A stretch of 61,079 bases of DNA from Lachnospiraceae bacterium (GCA_017617545.1 JAFZVZ010000012.1:1-61079), one strand, 5' to 3'. Shown: positions 40,427 through 50,238, counted from the first letter of the stretch. Notes: a model not told the origin generated them from the sequence alone. Numbers and translations are program-made.

Positions 40427-40945
40427 ATGGGTATCAAAAAGTCCATTCTTCTCGGGATTGGAGTAGGCGTGCTGCTTCCGATCGTATTTTTCATCGCTAT
40501 ACAGATCGGCAACGCCAAGGAAAAGAACTACGTGAACAACGGCGTGCTTACAACATGTACGGTGCAGACGGTGCTCACGGTCAACCACCGGCAGCAGGTA
40601 ACGGTAGTATACGAGGACGCGAACGGCAAGCTTGTAAAGGCAAACGCCGTGTTGAACAAGTCCGTGTACGCCGGAGAGAAAGTGCAGGCCTACGTGCTTG
40701 CATCTGACCCGACGGAGGTTTACTATCCGGCATCGTCCTTCTGGAAATATGCCGTCTATGTGATCATTGCTCTTTTTGCCATAGGCGCATGGATCCCGCT
40801 GATCGTGGAGATCCGGCAGCAGAAGTTCGAGAAGATGGCGGAGCAGCTTCGGGAGATGAACCGCCTGGAGAGAATGAAACGGGACAGAAACAACGTCGGC
40901 AACAATAACCGCCAGTCGAATTTCGACGACAATTTACCGTACTGA
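40427..40945 (+). CDS. Small membrane protein, DUF3592-like
   Basis: 172 aa: TM helix 1 (ILLGIGVGVLLPIVFFIAIQIG), a beta-rich domain of about 70 residues between the helices (TCTVQTVLTVNHRQQVTVVYEDANGKLVKANAVL), TM helix 2 (YAVYVIIALFAIGAWIPLIVEI), and a basic, Asn-rich cytoplasmic tail. The two-TM plus beta-domain layout is that of DUF3592 proteins, whose function is unknown. AGGAGGGG precedes the ATG. Confidence 0.75.
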   Translation: MGIKKSILLGIGVGVLLPIVFFIAIQIGNAKEKNYVNNGVLTTCTVQTVLTVNHRQQVTVVYEDANGKLVKANAVLNKSVYAGEKVQAYVLASDPTEVYYPASSFWKYAVYVIIALFAIGAWIPLIVEIRQQKFEKMAEQLREMNRLERMKRDRNNVGNNNRQSNFDDNLPY

Positions 40946-40978
40946 GCAGGACAACCGCTCAACAACAAGACAAAAATT

Positions 40979-41003
40979 ACGGGAAGCCAACACGGCTTCC
41001 CGT
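40979..41003. terminator. Bidirectional terminator between DUF3592-like gene and trpA
   Basis: ACGGGAAGCC / GGCTTCCCGT, 10-bp stem with a 5-nt loop; TTTCTTT follows on the plus strand and AATTTTTG on the minus strand, so it serves both converging units. Confidence 0.9.
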
Positions 41004-41020
41004 TTTCTTTACTCTTTTCA

Positions 41021-41857
41021 TTACGGCCGAAGCGCCGAAACCATCGAGTGAACGAACTCTCCGACCTTCTCCGGTGCTTCCGTGCCGTACTCCGCGATGA
41101 TCCGCACGATCGCGGACCCGACGATGGCACCGTCCGAGACTTCCGCGCATTTTGCGGCCTGCTCGGGTCTTGAGATACCGAAGCCGACGGCGCACGGAAT
41201 ATCCGTGTTCGCACGCACTTCCTTTACGATCGACTCAAGGTCCGTCCGGATCTCATTTCTCGCGCCGGTCACGCCGAGGCTCGAGACGATGTAGAGGAAG
41301 CCCTCCGCCTCCTTCGCGATCATCGCGATGCGCCCTGCCGACGTCGGAGCGATCAGCGAGATCAGCTTTACGCCGTACTTGCGGCAGGCCGGCAGAAACT
41401 CCTCGCGCTCCTCGAAGGGAATGTCCGGAAGGATCAGTCCGTCAATGCCGATCTCACTGCAGGTCTGCAGGAACCGGTCCGTGCCGTAGGAAAACACAAC
41501 GTTTGCGTACGTCATGAACACCAGCGGTATCGTCACATCCTTCCTCAGGTCGCGCACTAGATCAAAGATCTTGTCGGTGGTGACGCCGCCCTGAAGCGCG
41601 CGCACGTTGGCCTCCTGGATCACCGGGCCCTCCGCCGTCGGATCCGAGAAGGGAATGCCGAGCTCCACAAGGTCCGCGCCGTTTCTGACCGCCTCACGGA
41701 CAGCCTTCGCCGTGGTCGCCAGATCCGGGTCACCGCAGGTGATGAACGGGATGAATGCCTTGCCGTGGTCAAACGCGGAAGCGATCCTGTTCGCTTTCGT
41801 TTTGCAGGATGCATTTTCCGACGCATTGATCACATTGTTTTCGCATGTATTACTCAT
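41021..41857 (-). CDS. trpA: Tryptophan synthase alpha chain
   Basis: 278 aa. TrpA cleaves indole-3-glycerol phosphate to indole. Catalytic Glu is in [21 protein letters not shown] and catalytic Asp in [10 protein letters not shown]; the phosphate site is [11 protein letters not shown] and GAIVGSAIV. Last gene of the trp operon; it overlaps trpB by 8 bp and has GGGGAGGATATCC before its ATG. Confidence 0.97.
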   Translation of the reverse strand: MSNTCENNVINASENASCKTKANRIASAFDHGKAFIPFITCGDPDLATTAKAVREAVRNGADLVELGIPFSDPTAEGPVIQEANVRALQGGVTTDKIFDLVRDLRKDVTIPLVFMTYANVVFSYGTDRFLQTCSEIGIDGLILPDIPFEEREEFLPACRKYGVKLISLIAPTSAGRIAMIAKEAEGFLYIVSSLGVTGARNEIRTDLESIVKEVRANTDIPCAVGFGISRPEQAAKCAEVSDGAIVGSAIVRIIAEYGTEAPEKVGEFVHSMVSALRP

Positions 41858-43040
41858 GGATATCCTCCCCTCTGTATCTGGCGATTGCCGCGCAGTCCTT
41901 GTCGCCGCGGCCGGAGATCGTCACAACGATGCATTTGTCCTTGCCCATCGTCGGCGCGAGCTTCAGCGCGTACGCGACGGCATGAGCGGACTCGATCGCC
42001 GGGATGATACCCTCGGTTCTCGCGAGATACTCGAACGCCTCCACAGCCTCCTCGTCCGTGATGGCCACATACTCGGCGCGGCCGATGTCGTGAAGATACG
42101 CGTGCTCGGGTCCTACGCCGGGGTAATCCAGTCCGGCAGAGATGGAGTATACCGGCGCGATCTGGCCGTACTCATCCTGGCAGAAATAGGACTTCATTCC
42201 GTGGAAAATGCCAAGCTTTCCGGTGGAGATGGTCGCCGCCGTCTCCCATGTATCGATGCCGCGTCCGGCGGCCTCACAGCCAATCAGGCGGACCGACTTG
42301 TCCTCGATGAAATTGTAAAATGAACCGATCGCGTTGGAACCGCCGCCCACGCAGGCGATCACCGCATCCGGCAGCCGTCCTTCCTTCGCGAGCATCTGCT
42401 CCTTGATCTCCTTCGAGATGACCGCCTGGAAATCGCGCACGATCGTCGGGAACGGATGGGGTCCCATCACCGACCCGAGGCAGTAATGCGTGTCGCTGAT
42501 CCGGTTGGTCCACTCGCGCATCGCCTCGGACACCGCGTCCTTCAGCGTCGCGGTTCCCGTCTTCACCGGGATGACCTCCGCTCCGAGCAGACGCATGCGG
42601 TACACGTTGAGTGCCTGCCGGATCGTATCCTCCTCACCCATAAAGACGACGCACTCCATGCCGAGCAGCGCCGCTGCCGTCGCCGTCGCCACACCGTGCT
42701 GACCTGCGCCGGTCTCCGCGATCAGGCGCGTCTTGCCCATCTTCTTCGCGAGGAGCGCCTGGCCGAGCACGTTGTTGATCTTGTGCGCGCCGGTGTGATT
42801 GAGATCCTCGCGCTTCAGGTAGATCTTCGCGCCGCCGAGGTCCTCGGTCATCTTCTTCGCGTAGTACAGGCGCGACGGACGTCCGCCGTACTCCTCCAGA
42901 AGCTCCGCCAGCTCACGCTGAAACTCCAGATCGACCTTGTATTTGTTGTAAGCCTCCTCCAATTCAATCACGGCATTCATCAATGTCTCGGGGATGTACT
43001 GTCCTCCGTGAATACCGAACCGTCCGTTGGGATTACTCAT
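41850..43040 (-). CDS. trpB: Tryptophan synthase beta chain
   Basis: 396 aa PLP enzyme joining indole with serine. PLP Lys is in [23 protein letters not shown], the indole/serine site is [27 protein letters not shown], and the phosphate-binding loop is [10 protein letters not shown]. It is the TrpB1 (operon) type. Overlaps trpF by 8 bp upstream and trpA by 8 bp downstream; the trp genes here are tightly coupled. Confidence 0.98.
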   Translation of the reverse strand: MSNPNGRFGIHGGQYIPETLMNAVIELEEAYNKYKVDLEFQRELAELLEEYGGRPSRLYYAKKMTEDLGGAKIYLKREDLNHTGAHKINNVLGQALLAKKMGKTRLIAETGAGQHGVATATAAALLGMECVVFMGEEDTIRQALNVYRMRLLGAEVIPVKTGTATLKDAVSEAMREWTNRISDTHYCLGSVMGPHPFPTIVRDFQAVISKEIKEQMLAKEGRLPDAVIACVGGGSNAIGSFYNFIEDKSVRLIGCEAAGRGIDTWETAATISTGKLGIFHGMKSYFCQDEYGQIAPVYSISAGLDYPGVGPEHAYLHDIGRAEYVAITDEEAVEAFEYLARTEGIIPAIESAHAVAYALKLAPTMGKDKCIVVTISGRGDKDCAAIARYRGEDIHE

Positions 43041-43644
43041 TTCCGTCTTCCTTTCTGACCGCCTCGACGAGCTGTCTCATCTTCGCCGCGTCCTTCCGTC
43101 CTTCTGTCTCGATCCCGGAACTCACATCGACCGCCGTCGGATGCAGCTCCCGGATCGCTTCCGCAACATTGTCGGGATTTAGCCCTCCCGCGAGGAAATA
43201 CTTCCGCGTAAAATGCTTCAGCATTTTCCAGTTGAATGTCATGCCGGAGCCTGCCCCGGAATCCAGCAGGATCGCGTCCGCAGAGCACTCCGACGCCCTG
43301 GCAAGCACATCCTCCGCATCCATCCGGAAAGCCTTTATGACCGGCTTGTCCGTGAGCTCACGAAGCTTCGCGATATACGCTTCATCCTCCGTGCCGTGCA
43401 GCTGCGCAATGTCGATAATACCGGTGTTCAGAAGCCTTGCGACCTCCTCCGGCGTCTCATCGACGAACACGCCGACCGCCCGGATCGAAGGGTCCAGTTC
43501 GCTCTTAAGCTCCGCCGCCGTCTCCGGCGAGACGTACCTCCTGCTGCCTCTTGCGAACACAAAGCCGATGTACTCCGGCCGCAGGGCGTTGGCTGTCTCG
43601 ATATCCTGCGGGCGGGAAAGCCCGCACAGTTTGATCTCTGTCAT
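43033..43644 (-). CDS. trpF: Phosphoribosylanthranilate isomerase
   Basis: 203 aa barrel: catalytic Cys in [16 protein letters not shown] and catalytic Asp in [30 protein letters not shown] and [13 protein letters not shown] complete the phosphate site. It catalyses the Amadori rearrangement between TrpD and TrpC. Starts 72 bp after the trpC stop. Confidence 0.96.
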   Translation of the reverse strand: MTEIKLCGLSRPQDIETANALRPEYIGFVFARGSRRYVSPETAAELKSELDPSIRAVGVFVDETPEEVARLLNTGIIDIAQLHGTEDEAYIAKLRELTDKPVIKAFRMDAEDVLARASECSADAILLDSGAGSGMTFNWKMLKHFTRKYFLAGGLNPDNVAEAIRELHPTAVDVSSGIETEGRKDAAKMRQLVEAVRKEDGNE

Positions 43645-43716
43645 ACCATCACCATATATATGATCACGCGCACGGACTGCCGCTCCGGACTGCCCGTTTC
43701 CCGTGATACAATTCCG

Positions 43717-44541
43717 TCAGTACAACTCCGCGCCGCTTCGCAGCTCCGCAAACTTTGCCCGGATGTCCGGCGCGCGCATCAGCGTCTCACCGACAAGCGC
43801 GGCATCCGCACCGATCCTGCAGATGTCTCTCACGTCCTCCGCCGTCTTCACGCCGCTCTCCGACACGAAAAGCACATCGCGCGGGATCCGGTCGCGAAGT
43901 CGTCCGCTGTTCCCGGTGTCAACCGAAAAATCCTTCAGATTCCGGTTGTTCACCCCGATGATCCGCGCTCCGCTCTCGACCGCCGTCTCAGCCTCCGCCT
44001 CATCGTGGATCTCCACCAGCGCGGAAAGCCCCAGCGAGTCGCATATACTAAGATACTCCCGCAGCTCCGTGCCGTCAAGCAGGGATACGATGAGAAGCAC
44101 CGCGGACGCCCCGAGAAGCTTCGCCTCGTAGATCATGTACGGGTCCACCGTAAAATCCTTCCTCAGGCACGGAAGCGATACCGCGTCCGCGATCTCCCGC
44201 AGATACTCGTCGCTCCCGAGAAACCACTTCGGCTCCGTCAGCACCGAGACCGCGTCCGCACCCGCCGCCTCGTACTCACGGGCGATGTGCAGATACGGAA
44301 AATCCGGCGCGATCAGCCCTTTCGACGGTGACGCCTTCTTGCACTCGCAGATGAACGAAAGTCCCTGTCTGCGAAGTGCCTGTTCAAAGCGCTGTGTGCC
44401 CTTCGGAAGCGATTCCGCCATGCGGCGAAGGTCCGCCTCCGCCAACCGCAGCTTCGCTGCCGCAACGCGCTCCCTTGCATGCTCTGCCAACTGCTCCAGA
44501 ATGGTGAGTGTGGCTCCGTTTGTATTGTTTGCTGTAATCAT
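43717..44541 (-). CDS. trpC: Indole-3-glycerol phosphate synthase
   Basis: 274 aa: FICECKKASPSKGLI (catalytic Lys), VLTEPKWFLGSDEYL, LRKDFTVDPYMIYEA, IIGVNNRNLKDFSVD, and FVSESGVKTAEDV are the family landmarks. Not fused to TrpF, as is usual in Firmicutes. AGGTAAGC precedes the ATG; 26 bp after trpD. Confidence 0.97.
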   Translation of the reverse strand: MITANNTNGATLTILEQLAEHARERVAAAKLRLAEADLRRMAESLPKGTQRFEQALRRQGLSFICECKKASPSKGLIAPDFPYLHIAREYEAAGADAVSVLTEPKWFLGSDEYLREIADAVSLPCLRKDFTVDPYMIYEAKLLGASAVLLIVSLLDGTELREYLSICDSLGLSALVEIHDEAEAETAVESGARIIGVNNRNLKDFSVDTGNSGRLRDRIPRDVLFVSESGVKTAEDVRDICRIGADAALVGETLMRAPDIRAKFAELRSGAELY

Positions 44542-44567
44542 GCTTACCTGCCTGTCTGTCTAAATAT

Positions 44568-45590
44568 TTACTCCGGACGGTTGCTGACCTCGATCATCTT
44601 CTCAAGCGTCTCAAGTGCCTTGCCGGAATCGATGATCTCCGCCGCGAGACGAACGCCGTCCTTGAAGGTCTCCGCCTTGCCTGCGATGTAGAGTGATGCG
44701 CCTGCATTGAGCAAGACCGCGTTGCGCTTCGCGCCCTTGGCTCCGCCGAGGATGTCGCGGGTGATCGCTGCATTTTCCGCGGGAGTGCCGCCCTTGAGCT
44801 CATCCTTCGTGCAGCGTTCGAACCCGAAATCCTCCGGCGTGATAACCACGGAACGGAACCATCCGTCGCGGATCTCGCAGATCTTCGTCGGTGCGCTCAT
44901 GGAGATCTCGTCGAGCTTGTCCATGCCGTACACAACCATGCCGCGCTTTACGCCGAGGCTCACAAGAACCTGCGCGAGCGGCTCCACCAGGTACTCGTCG
45001 TACACACCGAGGAGCTGCATCGTCGGATGTCCGGGGTTCGTGAGCGGTCCGAGGATGTTGAAGACCGTGCGGAAACCAAGCTCCTTGCGGATCGGTCCGA
45101 CGTACTTCATCGAGGAGTGATACTTCTGTGCGAAGAAAAAGCACATGCCTGCTTCCTTGAGAAGCTCGATGCAGCGCTCCGGGCTCTGCTGGATGTTCAC
45201 GCCGAGCGCCTCGAGGCAGTCCGCCGTGCCGCACAGCGAGGATGCCGCGCGGTTGCCGTGCTTGGCCACCTTCACGCCGCCCGCTGCCGCTACGATCGCC
45301 GCGGTTGTCGAGATGTTGAAGCTCTGCGCGTTGTCTCCGCCGGTGCCGACGATCTCGAAGATATCCATACCGGTCTCCACCTGCGTTGCGTGGTCGCGCA
45401 TCGCTGCCGCGCAGCCCGCGATCTCATCGGTTGTCTCCGCGCGTGCGCTCTTCGTGGACAGCGCAGCGAGAAATGCCGCATTTTGCGTGGGCGTTGTCTC
45501 ACCGCTCATAATCTCGTTCATTACGGTATACGCTTCATCGTACGTGAGGTCTCCCTTGCTGACGATCTTGACAATTGCTTCTTTGATCAT
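44568..45590 (-). CDS. trpD: Anthranilate phosphoribosyltransferase
   Basis: 340 aa with the PRPP-binding [37 protein letters not shown] and the [20 protein letters not shown] motif. GGAGAACAAAACA lies upstream of the ATG. It is separated from trpG by 504 bp of repeat-rich DNA, unlike the tight spacing of the rest of the operon. Confidence 0.98.
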   Translation of the reverse strand: MIKEAIVKIVSKGDLTYDEAYTVMNEIMSGETTPTQNAAFLAALSTKSARAETTDEIAGCAAAMRDHATQVETGMDIFEIVGTGGDNAQSFNISTTAAIVAAAGGVKVAKHGNRAASSLCGTADCLEALGVNIQQSPERCIELLKEAGMCFFFAQKYHSSMKYVGPIRKELGFRTVFNILGPLTNPGHPTMQLLGVYDEYLVEPLAQVLVSLGVKRGMVVYGMDKLDEISMSAPTKICEIRDGWFRSVVITPEDFGFERCTKDELKGGTPAENAAITRDILGGAKGAKRNAVLLNAGASLYIAGKAETFKDGVRLAAEIIDSGKALETLEKMIEVSNRPE

Positions 45591-46094
45591 TGTTTTGTTC
45601 TCCTTTGTGTGTTTTATTGTTATTGTTTCCCTTTATTATTTCCCTTAGTCTAGTCGGGATACTGTGATCCTGCTTTTTTCATTAGCTCTGTCGGGATACC
45701 ACGGTTTTGCTTCTTTTCTCTCAAATTTCTGTTGCTTTGCTTCTTTTTCTCAGGTTCAACAGACATTTTCGAGACGCCGGTCCATGGATTTCATCCATTC
45801 TCCGTGTTTTTTCTGTTGACGACCGTTATTTCCTGGATTTCAACAGTAAAACTTTTGAATTATAAGCCATTGGACAGGTAACGTCTCTTCTTTTTTCTGT
45901 TGCTTTCGTCCTTTTGGCTTTTTTCAACAGTAATATTTCGGAAATCACCTTCTGAAGTATGCATCTCGTTTTCGTTTTTACTGTTGAGGATGCCAAAACA
46001 GATATGTTTCAACAGTAATCTTTCCGAAAGGCGTCGCTGTGACCTATCTTTTAAGTCCGGCGTCACTGTGACCGTCTTTTAAATCCGGCGTCGC
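45591..46094 (-). repeat. Repeat-rich spacer inside the trp operon
   Basis: 504 bp without a credible gene, pyrimidine-rich on the plus strand and more A+T-rich than its neighbours. TTCAACAGTAA occurs three times (about 45839, 45923, 46008) with inverted or partial copies (TTTACTGTTGA at about 45976; TTCTGTTGCTTT twice). GTCGGGATAC occurs twice (about 45654 and 45690). Next to trpG, a 28-29-bp unit (GGCGTCGCTGTGACC...) is tandemly repeated about 2.5 times (46030-46100), the last part-copy being the trpG 3' end. A TATAAT at 45858-45863 (minus) lacks a good -35. Confidence 0.6.
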
Positions 46095-46661
46095 TTACAG
46101 TTTCAGGAAATTCCGAAGCATCCGCGGCCCGTCCGGTGTCATGATTGACTCAGGATGGAACTGCACTCCGTAGATCGGATAGTCGCGATGGGCAACCGCC
46201 ATCACCTCGCCGTCCGCGGTGACGGCCGTTACAACCAGTTCCTCGGGCAGGGTATCGGGATCCGCCGCGAGCGAGTGATATCTCGCGACCTCGGTCTCTT
46301 TCGGGCATCCGCGGAACAGAGTGGATGTCGTGTCAATCTTCGCGACCGACTGCTTTCCGTGCATCAGCTGTTTCGCGTAAGTGATCGTCGCTCCGAACGC
46401 CGCGCATATGGCTTGATGTCCGAGACACACGCCGAGGATCGGGATCGTCTGTCCGAGCTCCTTCACCACATCGATGATGACGCCCGCGTCCTCCGGCCGG
46501 CCGGGGCCGGGCGAGAGAATGATGCGCTCGGGAGTGAGCTCCCGGATCTCCTCCACCGTCAGCTCATCGTTGCGGATCACCCGGATATCGGGGTTGATCT
46601 CACCGACCAGCTGGAAGAGGTTGTAGGAAAAGCTGTCGTAGTTGTCAATCAATAGGATCAT
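46095..46661 (-). CDS. trpG: Anthranilate synthase component II (glutamine amidotransferase)
   Basis: 188 aa class I glutaminase: LIDNYDSFSYNL, SPGPGRPEDAG, catalytic Cys in ILGVCLGHQAI, and His/Glu in GVQFHPESIMT. It feeds ammonia to TrpE and may also serve PabB for folate. Its start overlaps the trpE stop (ATGA). Confidence 0.96.
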   Translation of the reverse strand: MILLIDNYDSFSYNLFQLVGEINPDIRVIRNDELTVEEIRELTPERIILSPGPGRPEDAGVIIDVVKELGQTIPILGVCLGHQAICAAFGATITYAKQLMHGKQSVAKIDTTSTLFRGCPKETEVARYHSLAADPDTLPEELVVTAVTADGEVMAVAHRDYPIYGVQFHPESIMTPDGPRMLRNFLKL

Positions 46662-48124
46662 TCATCCACCTCCTGCGCCTGCTGCAGTGCCCGAAGCGAA
46701 GCCATCGCCTTGTTGCGGCACTCCTCGTACTCCTTCTCCGGTACGGAGTCCGCTACGATCCCGGCGCCGCTTCGTACAAACACGGTCCCGTTCTTCTTGT
46801 ATGCGATCCGGATCGCAATGCAGGTATCCATATTCCCCGTAAAATCAATGTATCCGATGGCACCGCCGTAGATGCCTCTCTTGTTGTTCTCAAGCTCCGC
46901 AATTCGCTGGCACGCACGGATCTTCGGCGCTCCCGAGAGCGTTCCCGCCGGCAGCACCGCCTCGATCGCGTCGAGGGCGTCACAGTCATCTCGGATCGTT
47001 CCGCGCACCGTGGAACCGATGTGCATCACGTGGGAAAAACGCTCGATCTGGTGGTATTTTTCGACGCGGACCGTACCGAACTGACTGATCTTGCCGAGAT
47101 CATTACGACCGAGATCAACGAGCATGTTGTGCTCCGCAAGTTCCTTCTCGTCTCGAAGAAGTTCCGCCTCGAGTTCCACATCTTCCTTCATCGTCTTACC
47201 TCTCGGCCTCGTCCCTGCGAGCGGGAATGTGTGAAGCACACCGTCCTCAAGCTTGACCAGCGTCTCCGGCGACGCTCCCGCAACCTCCACATCCGTGCCC
47301 GAGAGGTAGAACATGTACGGCGACGGATTGATGGTGCGAAGCACGCGGTACGTGTTCAGGAGGCTACCCTCGAACGGGGCGCTCAGGCGGTTCGAAAGCA
47401 CGATCTGGAACATATCTCCCTCGCGGATGTACTTCTTCGCCTTCTCTACCATCCCACAGTACTCTTCCCTGCTGAACAGCTCCGTAACCTCGCCTGTCAG
47501 GTGCCCCGCCGGCTCGTTCTTCTTCTCTCCGTGGCGAAGCAGCTCCGCCATCTTGATAAGCTCGGCCTTCGCCTCGCTATAGCCCGCCTCGACATCGTCA
47601 AGCCGCGCGCACACGATCAGCACGATCTTCTGCTTCACATGATCAAATGCGATCACCTTGTCGAACAGCATCACATCGACGTCGCGGAATTCCTCCGTGT
47701 CCACGGTCTTGCACCGCACCGTCGGCTCACGGTACCCGAGGTAATCGTATGACCAGTAGCCCATCAGGCCGCCCGCGAAAGGCGGAAGCTCCGGAAAGCG
47801 GGGAGCCTTAAAGCCTTCCAGAATTCCCCGGAGATACCCCGACGGATCGTCGGTGCGGATCACCTTGTCTCCGTCCGTCAGCTCTCCGTTCACGCAGGAG
47901 ATCGATCTCTTCGGATCGTACCCTAAGAATGTGTACCGGCCCCATTTTTCGTCCGCTCTCGCGGATTCAAGCAGGAAGCAGTGGTCCGAAACCGTCTTCA
48001 GTACCCGCAGCGCCTCGATCGGCGTCGTAAAATCCGAGAGCATCTCGCAGCTCACCGGCGCTACCGTGTAGCTGCCGTCCGCCGCAAGTTCCTTCAGTTT
48101 GTCCAGGCTTGGTGTGATGTTCAT
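46658..48124 (-). CDS. trpE: Anthranilate synthase component I
   Basis: 488 aa chorismate-utilising enzyme. The tryptophan feedback-site LLES motif is seen in HCFLLESARADEKWGRYTFLG; the catalytic core has DMFQIVLSNRLSAPFEGS, SPYMFYLSGTDVEVAGASPETLVKLEDG, PLAGTRPRGKTMKEDVELE, LVDLGRNDLGKIS and GTLSGAPKIRACQ. First gene of trpEGDCFBA, controlled by the T-box upstream and presumably by feedback inhibition. Confidence 0.97.
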   Translation of the reverse strand: MNITPSLDKLKELAADGSYTVAPVSCEMLSDFTTPIEALRVLKTVSDHCFLLESARADEKWGRYTFLGYDPKRSISCVNGELTDGDKVIRTDDPSGYLRGILEGFKAPRFPELPPFAGGLMGYWSYDYLGYREPTVRCKTVDTEEFRDVDVMLFDKVIAFDHVKQKIVLIVCARLDDVEAGYSEAKAELIKMAELLRHGEKKNEPAGHLTGEVTELFSREEYCGMVEKAKKYIREGDMFQIVLSNRLSAPFEGSLLNTYRVLRTINPSPYMFYLSGTDVEVAGASPETLVKLEDGVLHTFPLAGTRPRGKTMKEDVELEAELLRDEKELAEHNMLVDLGRNDLGKISQFGTVRVEKYHQIERFSHVMHIGSTVRGTIRDDCDALDAIEAVLPAGTLSGAPKIRACQRIAELENNKRGIYGGAIGYIDFTGNMDTCIAIRIAYKKNGTVFVRSGAGIVADSVPEKEYEECRNKAMASLRALQQAQEVDE

Positions 48125-48167
48125 GGTTACCTCCGTTTGGTTTGATCAAATTCCGCCGCGCGACCTC

Positions 48168-48322
48168 GCAAACTCGCTTCGCTCGTTTGCTCGTGTACGT
48201 GCGCTCGGCACCCGCACGCAGACTTCGTCTGCTTCCGCCCGGTCGTTCCGCTTCTCATCGGAAACTGCGTTTCCATGAGCAAGCGTCTCTCCCGGCCGCC
48301 GGCCGCCCGCCGGTGCGGGTGC
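48168..48322 (-). repeat. REP-like structured element in the trp leader
   Basis: Between the T-box terminator and trpE lies a GC-rich nest of inverted repeats. Outer arms GCACCCGCAC / GTGCGGGTGC (48208-48217, 48313-48322) enclose GCAGAC-TTC-GTCTGC (48218-48232) and CTCAT-c-GGAAAC / GTTTCC-ATGAG (48254-48279); GCAAAC / GTTTGC (48168-48173, 48185-48190) follows. No ORF fits. It looks like an inserted palindromic repeat that would fold in the trp mRNA leader. Confidence 0.55.
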
Positions 48323-48337
48323 TCTCGCTTAGCGCAC

Positions 48338-48620
48338 AAAAAAGTCCTTGACAGAAATGTCTTTCTGTCAAGGACGAATATAAACTCATTCGCGGTGCCA
48401 CCTTGATTCGCAGTTTGATGCTGCGCTCTCTGCGGGATACCATCATATCCCCGGCATGTCACGTCTGCCTCACGTCGCAGAATACTCTGGGAAACCCATT
48501 TGACTGCGCCCTCAGCGGTCCATTTGACAAAGTGTTTCTTGCCTGACTCTCAGCAACGCAGGCTCTCTGTGAAGGCATCAATGCCGTTATCTCCGCTTCA
48601 ACGGTTTTCGTATTTGATTT
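48338..48620 (-). promoter_or_regulatory. T-box riboswitch, tRNA-Trp specific
   Basis: Leader of the trp operon. Stem I begins AGCGGAGATAAC and closes with CCGCT; its specifier loop carries UGG (48520-48522), the Trp codon, in ATGGACC. AGAGAGCC and GCTGAGAG match stem I conserved elements. The T-box AAGGTGGCACCGCG is at 48391-48404. A 14-bp terminator GTCCTTGACAGAAA / TTTCTGTCAAGGAC with six U follows (48338-48375). Uncharged tRNA-Trp should stabilise the antiterminator and allow trp transcription. Confidence 0.93.
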
Positions 48621-48626
48621 GAGCGA

Positions 48627-48655
48627 ATTGTATCATCGCATTTTCCGATTGTCAA
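48627..48655 (-). promoter_or_regulatory. trp operon promoter
   Basis: Minus strand TTGACA (48650-48655), 17-bp spacer, TACAAT (48627-48632). CGGAAAATG lies in the spacer. Confidence 0.85.
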
Positions 48656-48673
48656 CAGTTTTTTTACGGATTA

Positions 48674-49471
48674 TCACGGAGTGCTGATCAGGTCGTAAAC
48701 TTCGATTTTCCCCCACTTGGGAGTGTACCGTGCCACAATGTAGTCCCCCGGGTCGGAGACCAACCGTTGGCGTTCCATCCCGTCAATGCAGGTGAGATAT
48801 TTCGCCAGGGCAGCGTCTATACCGGAAAATGCATAATAGCAATCCATACACGAGTGCTGCAGCTGTATGAACAACTCCTCCGAAACACGCATGAAAAAGA
48901 CATTTCCCGCGAAATTTTTCTCCTGCAGATGTTCAATCGCGAGCTGCAGCTGTTCCTTCGTGACGTTCTCTGTCACGTAAACCCGGAAGACGGTTTCCTT
49001 CCTGTCGATCTTGTCCGTGTAGGCGTCCACATTCACCGTATCGTTCACCGCAATAAGATCGACTACAGCCCGGTTGCCGCCAAATTCGAAGCAGTCCCGC
49101 ACAATGAGAAAATCTTCAAAACAATCGTAGATAATGTTCTGCAGTTCCTGGTTCAGCGCCGGCGCGTAGAAATAATGGCAGTAGGAATCCGTGAGAACGG
49201 TTCCCTTCCAGTCGCATTCGCCGAGCTCGAAAACACCATCACGGGAATACGCGATAAATCCCTGCTTTGCTCCGAACTTCGGAAACAACGACTCGCGTTC
49301 ATCGATACTGTCGACCTCAAAGTCAGTGCCGTAGATTCTTCCCAGCTGTTTCTCAATGCGTGATTTTTCGAGCTTCGTATATAAGTCCGAGTGATAGAAC
49401 AGAAGCCCAAAGATCGTGAGCACGGCGATGACGAACAACGTGATCAAAAATGTTTTCAAGACTCTCTTCAT
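48674..49471 (-). CDS. Hypothetical membrane-anchored protein
   Basis: 265 aa: one N-terminal TM or uncleaved signal anchor (VLKTFLITLFVIAVLTIFGLLFYH), and an extracytoplasmic domain of about 230 residues that is Cys- and aromatic-containing (DSYCHYFYAPALNQEL; DCFEDFLIVRDCFEFGG; SCMDCYYAFSG) without known motifs. It lies just upstream of the trp promoter on the same strand; no terminator is seen between, so the trp promoter region may receive read-through. Function unknown. Confidence 0.7.
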   Translation of the reverse strand: MKRVLKTFLITLFVIAVLTIFGLLFYHSDLYTKLEKSRIEKQLGRIYGTDFEVDSIDERESLFPKFGAKQGFIAYSRDGVFELGECDWKGTVLTDSYCHYFYAPALNQELQNIIYDCFEDFLIVRDCFEFGGNRAVVDLIAVNDTVNVDAYTDKIDRKETVFRVYVTENVTKEQLQLAIEHLQEKNFAGNVFFMRVSEELFIQLQHSCMDCYYAFSGIDAALAKYLTCIDGMERQRLVSDPGDYIVARYTPKWGKIEVYDLISTP

Positions 49472-49511
49472 ATCTCTCTGATTTACCCCCTAAGTATTTC
49501 GAACACTTTCG

Positions 49512-50126
49512 TTACCCGGCAATCCAGCCCAACTCGATGCCGCGATCAAGATTTTTACTGACCCATTCGTACACTTCCGGCATAAACTCCTTAACGATCG
49601 CCATGCGGGCCTCGATCTGGGACCGTACAGCGCCGCTGTTGCGCCATGTGTGGCCCTCGGTCAGCGTGTTATGCAGAAGCGGCTGAAGGCGGTCGAGGCA
49701 GGCCGCGTACTTGCTGTCGGTCGTCTCCATCGCGTCAAATTCCTCCCACAGCGCACGGATCTCCGCCCCCTGCTCCGGAGGCAGCTGCGCGAACAGCTTA
49801 TCTGCCGCCGCATTTTCCCGATCGGCCTTGGACGCGTTGCCGCTCACATCGTACGCGAACGTATCTCCCGCGTAGATCTCGATGAGGTCGTGCACGACAC
49901 ACAGTTTGATCGTACGCTCAACGTTTGGCTTCTCCACGCAGTACTCCTTGAAAAGCAGCGCCATCACAGCGATGTGCCAGGAGTGCTCGGCATCATTTTC
50001 CCGACGCTCTCCGCTGATCAGCAGCGTTCTCCGGTAAACCGACGTCATCTTGTCGATCTCCGCAGTGAACTTCAGCTGCTGGTCGAGCCTCATGTTGCCG
50101 GAGCTCAAAAAGTCCTCAATTCCCAT
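49512..50126 (-). CDS. HD-domain phosphohydrolase (YfbR-like)
   Basis: 204 aa: metal-binding residues in ENDAEHSWHIAVMALLF (H) and CVVHDLIEIYAGDTFAYD (HD), with a distal Asp in ACLDRLQPLLHN, as in HD hydrolases of the YfbR 5'-deoxynucleotidase type. The start at 50126 follows AAGGAAACGGAT; the longer upstream frame is noncoding. Promoter at 50161-50189. It is the first gene outside the contractile-injection locus. Confidence 0.88.
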   Translation of the reverse strand: MGIEDFLSSGNMRLDQQLKFTAEIDKMTSVYRRTLLISGERRENDAEHSWHIAVMALLFKEYCVEKPNVERTIKLCVVHDLIEIYAGDTFAYDVSGNASKADRENAAADKLFAQLPPEQGAEIRALWEEFDAMETTDSKYAACLDRLQPLLHNTLTEGHTWRNSGAVRSQIEARMAIVKEFMPEVYEWVSKNLDRGIELGWIAG

Positions 50127-50160
50127 ATCCGTTTCCTTGTCTTCGTAAAATGTTACTGCT

Positions 50161-50189
50161 ATTCTACCACATCGCACCCGGCTTAACAA
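50161..50189 (-). promoter_or_regulatory. Promoter of the HD-domain gene
   Basis: Minus strand TTGTTA (50184-50189), 17-bp spacer, TAGAAT (50161-50166). Confidence 0.65.
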
Positions 50190-50238
50190 CCTTTGTCTGT
50201 CAACGCGGCTGCCGCATATCATTTTCCGTCAAAACGTA

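Noticed and set aside
39128-40588. 486-codon minus-strand ORF
   Set aside because: Antisense to the MetE-like gene and its promoter; no ribosome binding site.
45860-46066. 68-codon ORF between trpG and trpD
   Set aside because: GTG start inside a tandem repeat, no ribosome binding site, composition follows the repeats.
41021-48124. Horizontal acquisition of the trp operon
   Set aside because: Gene order, T-box control and composition fit a resident Firmicute operon; only the trpG-trpD spacer looks foreign.
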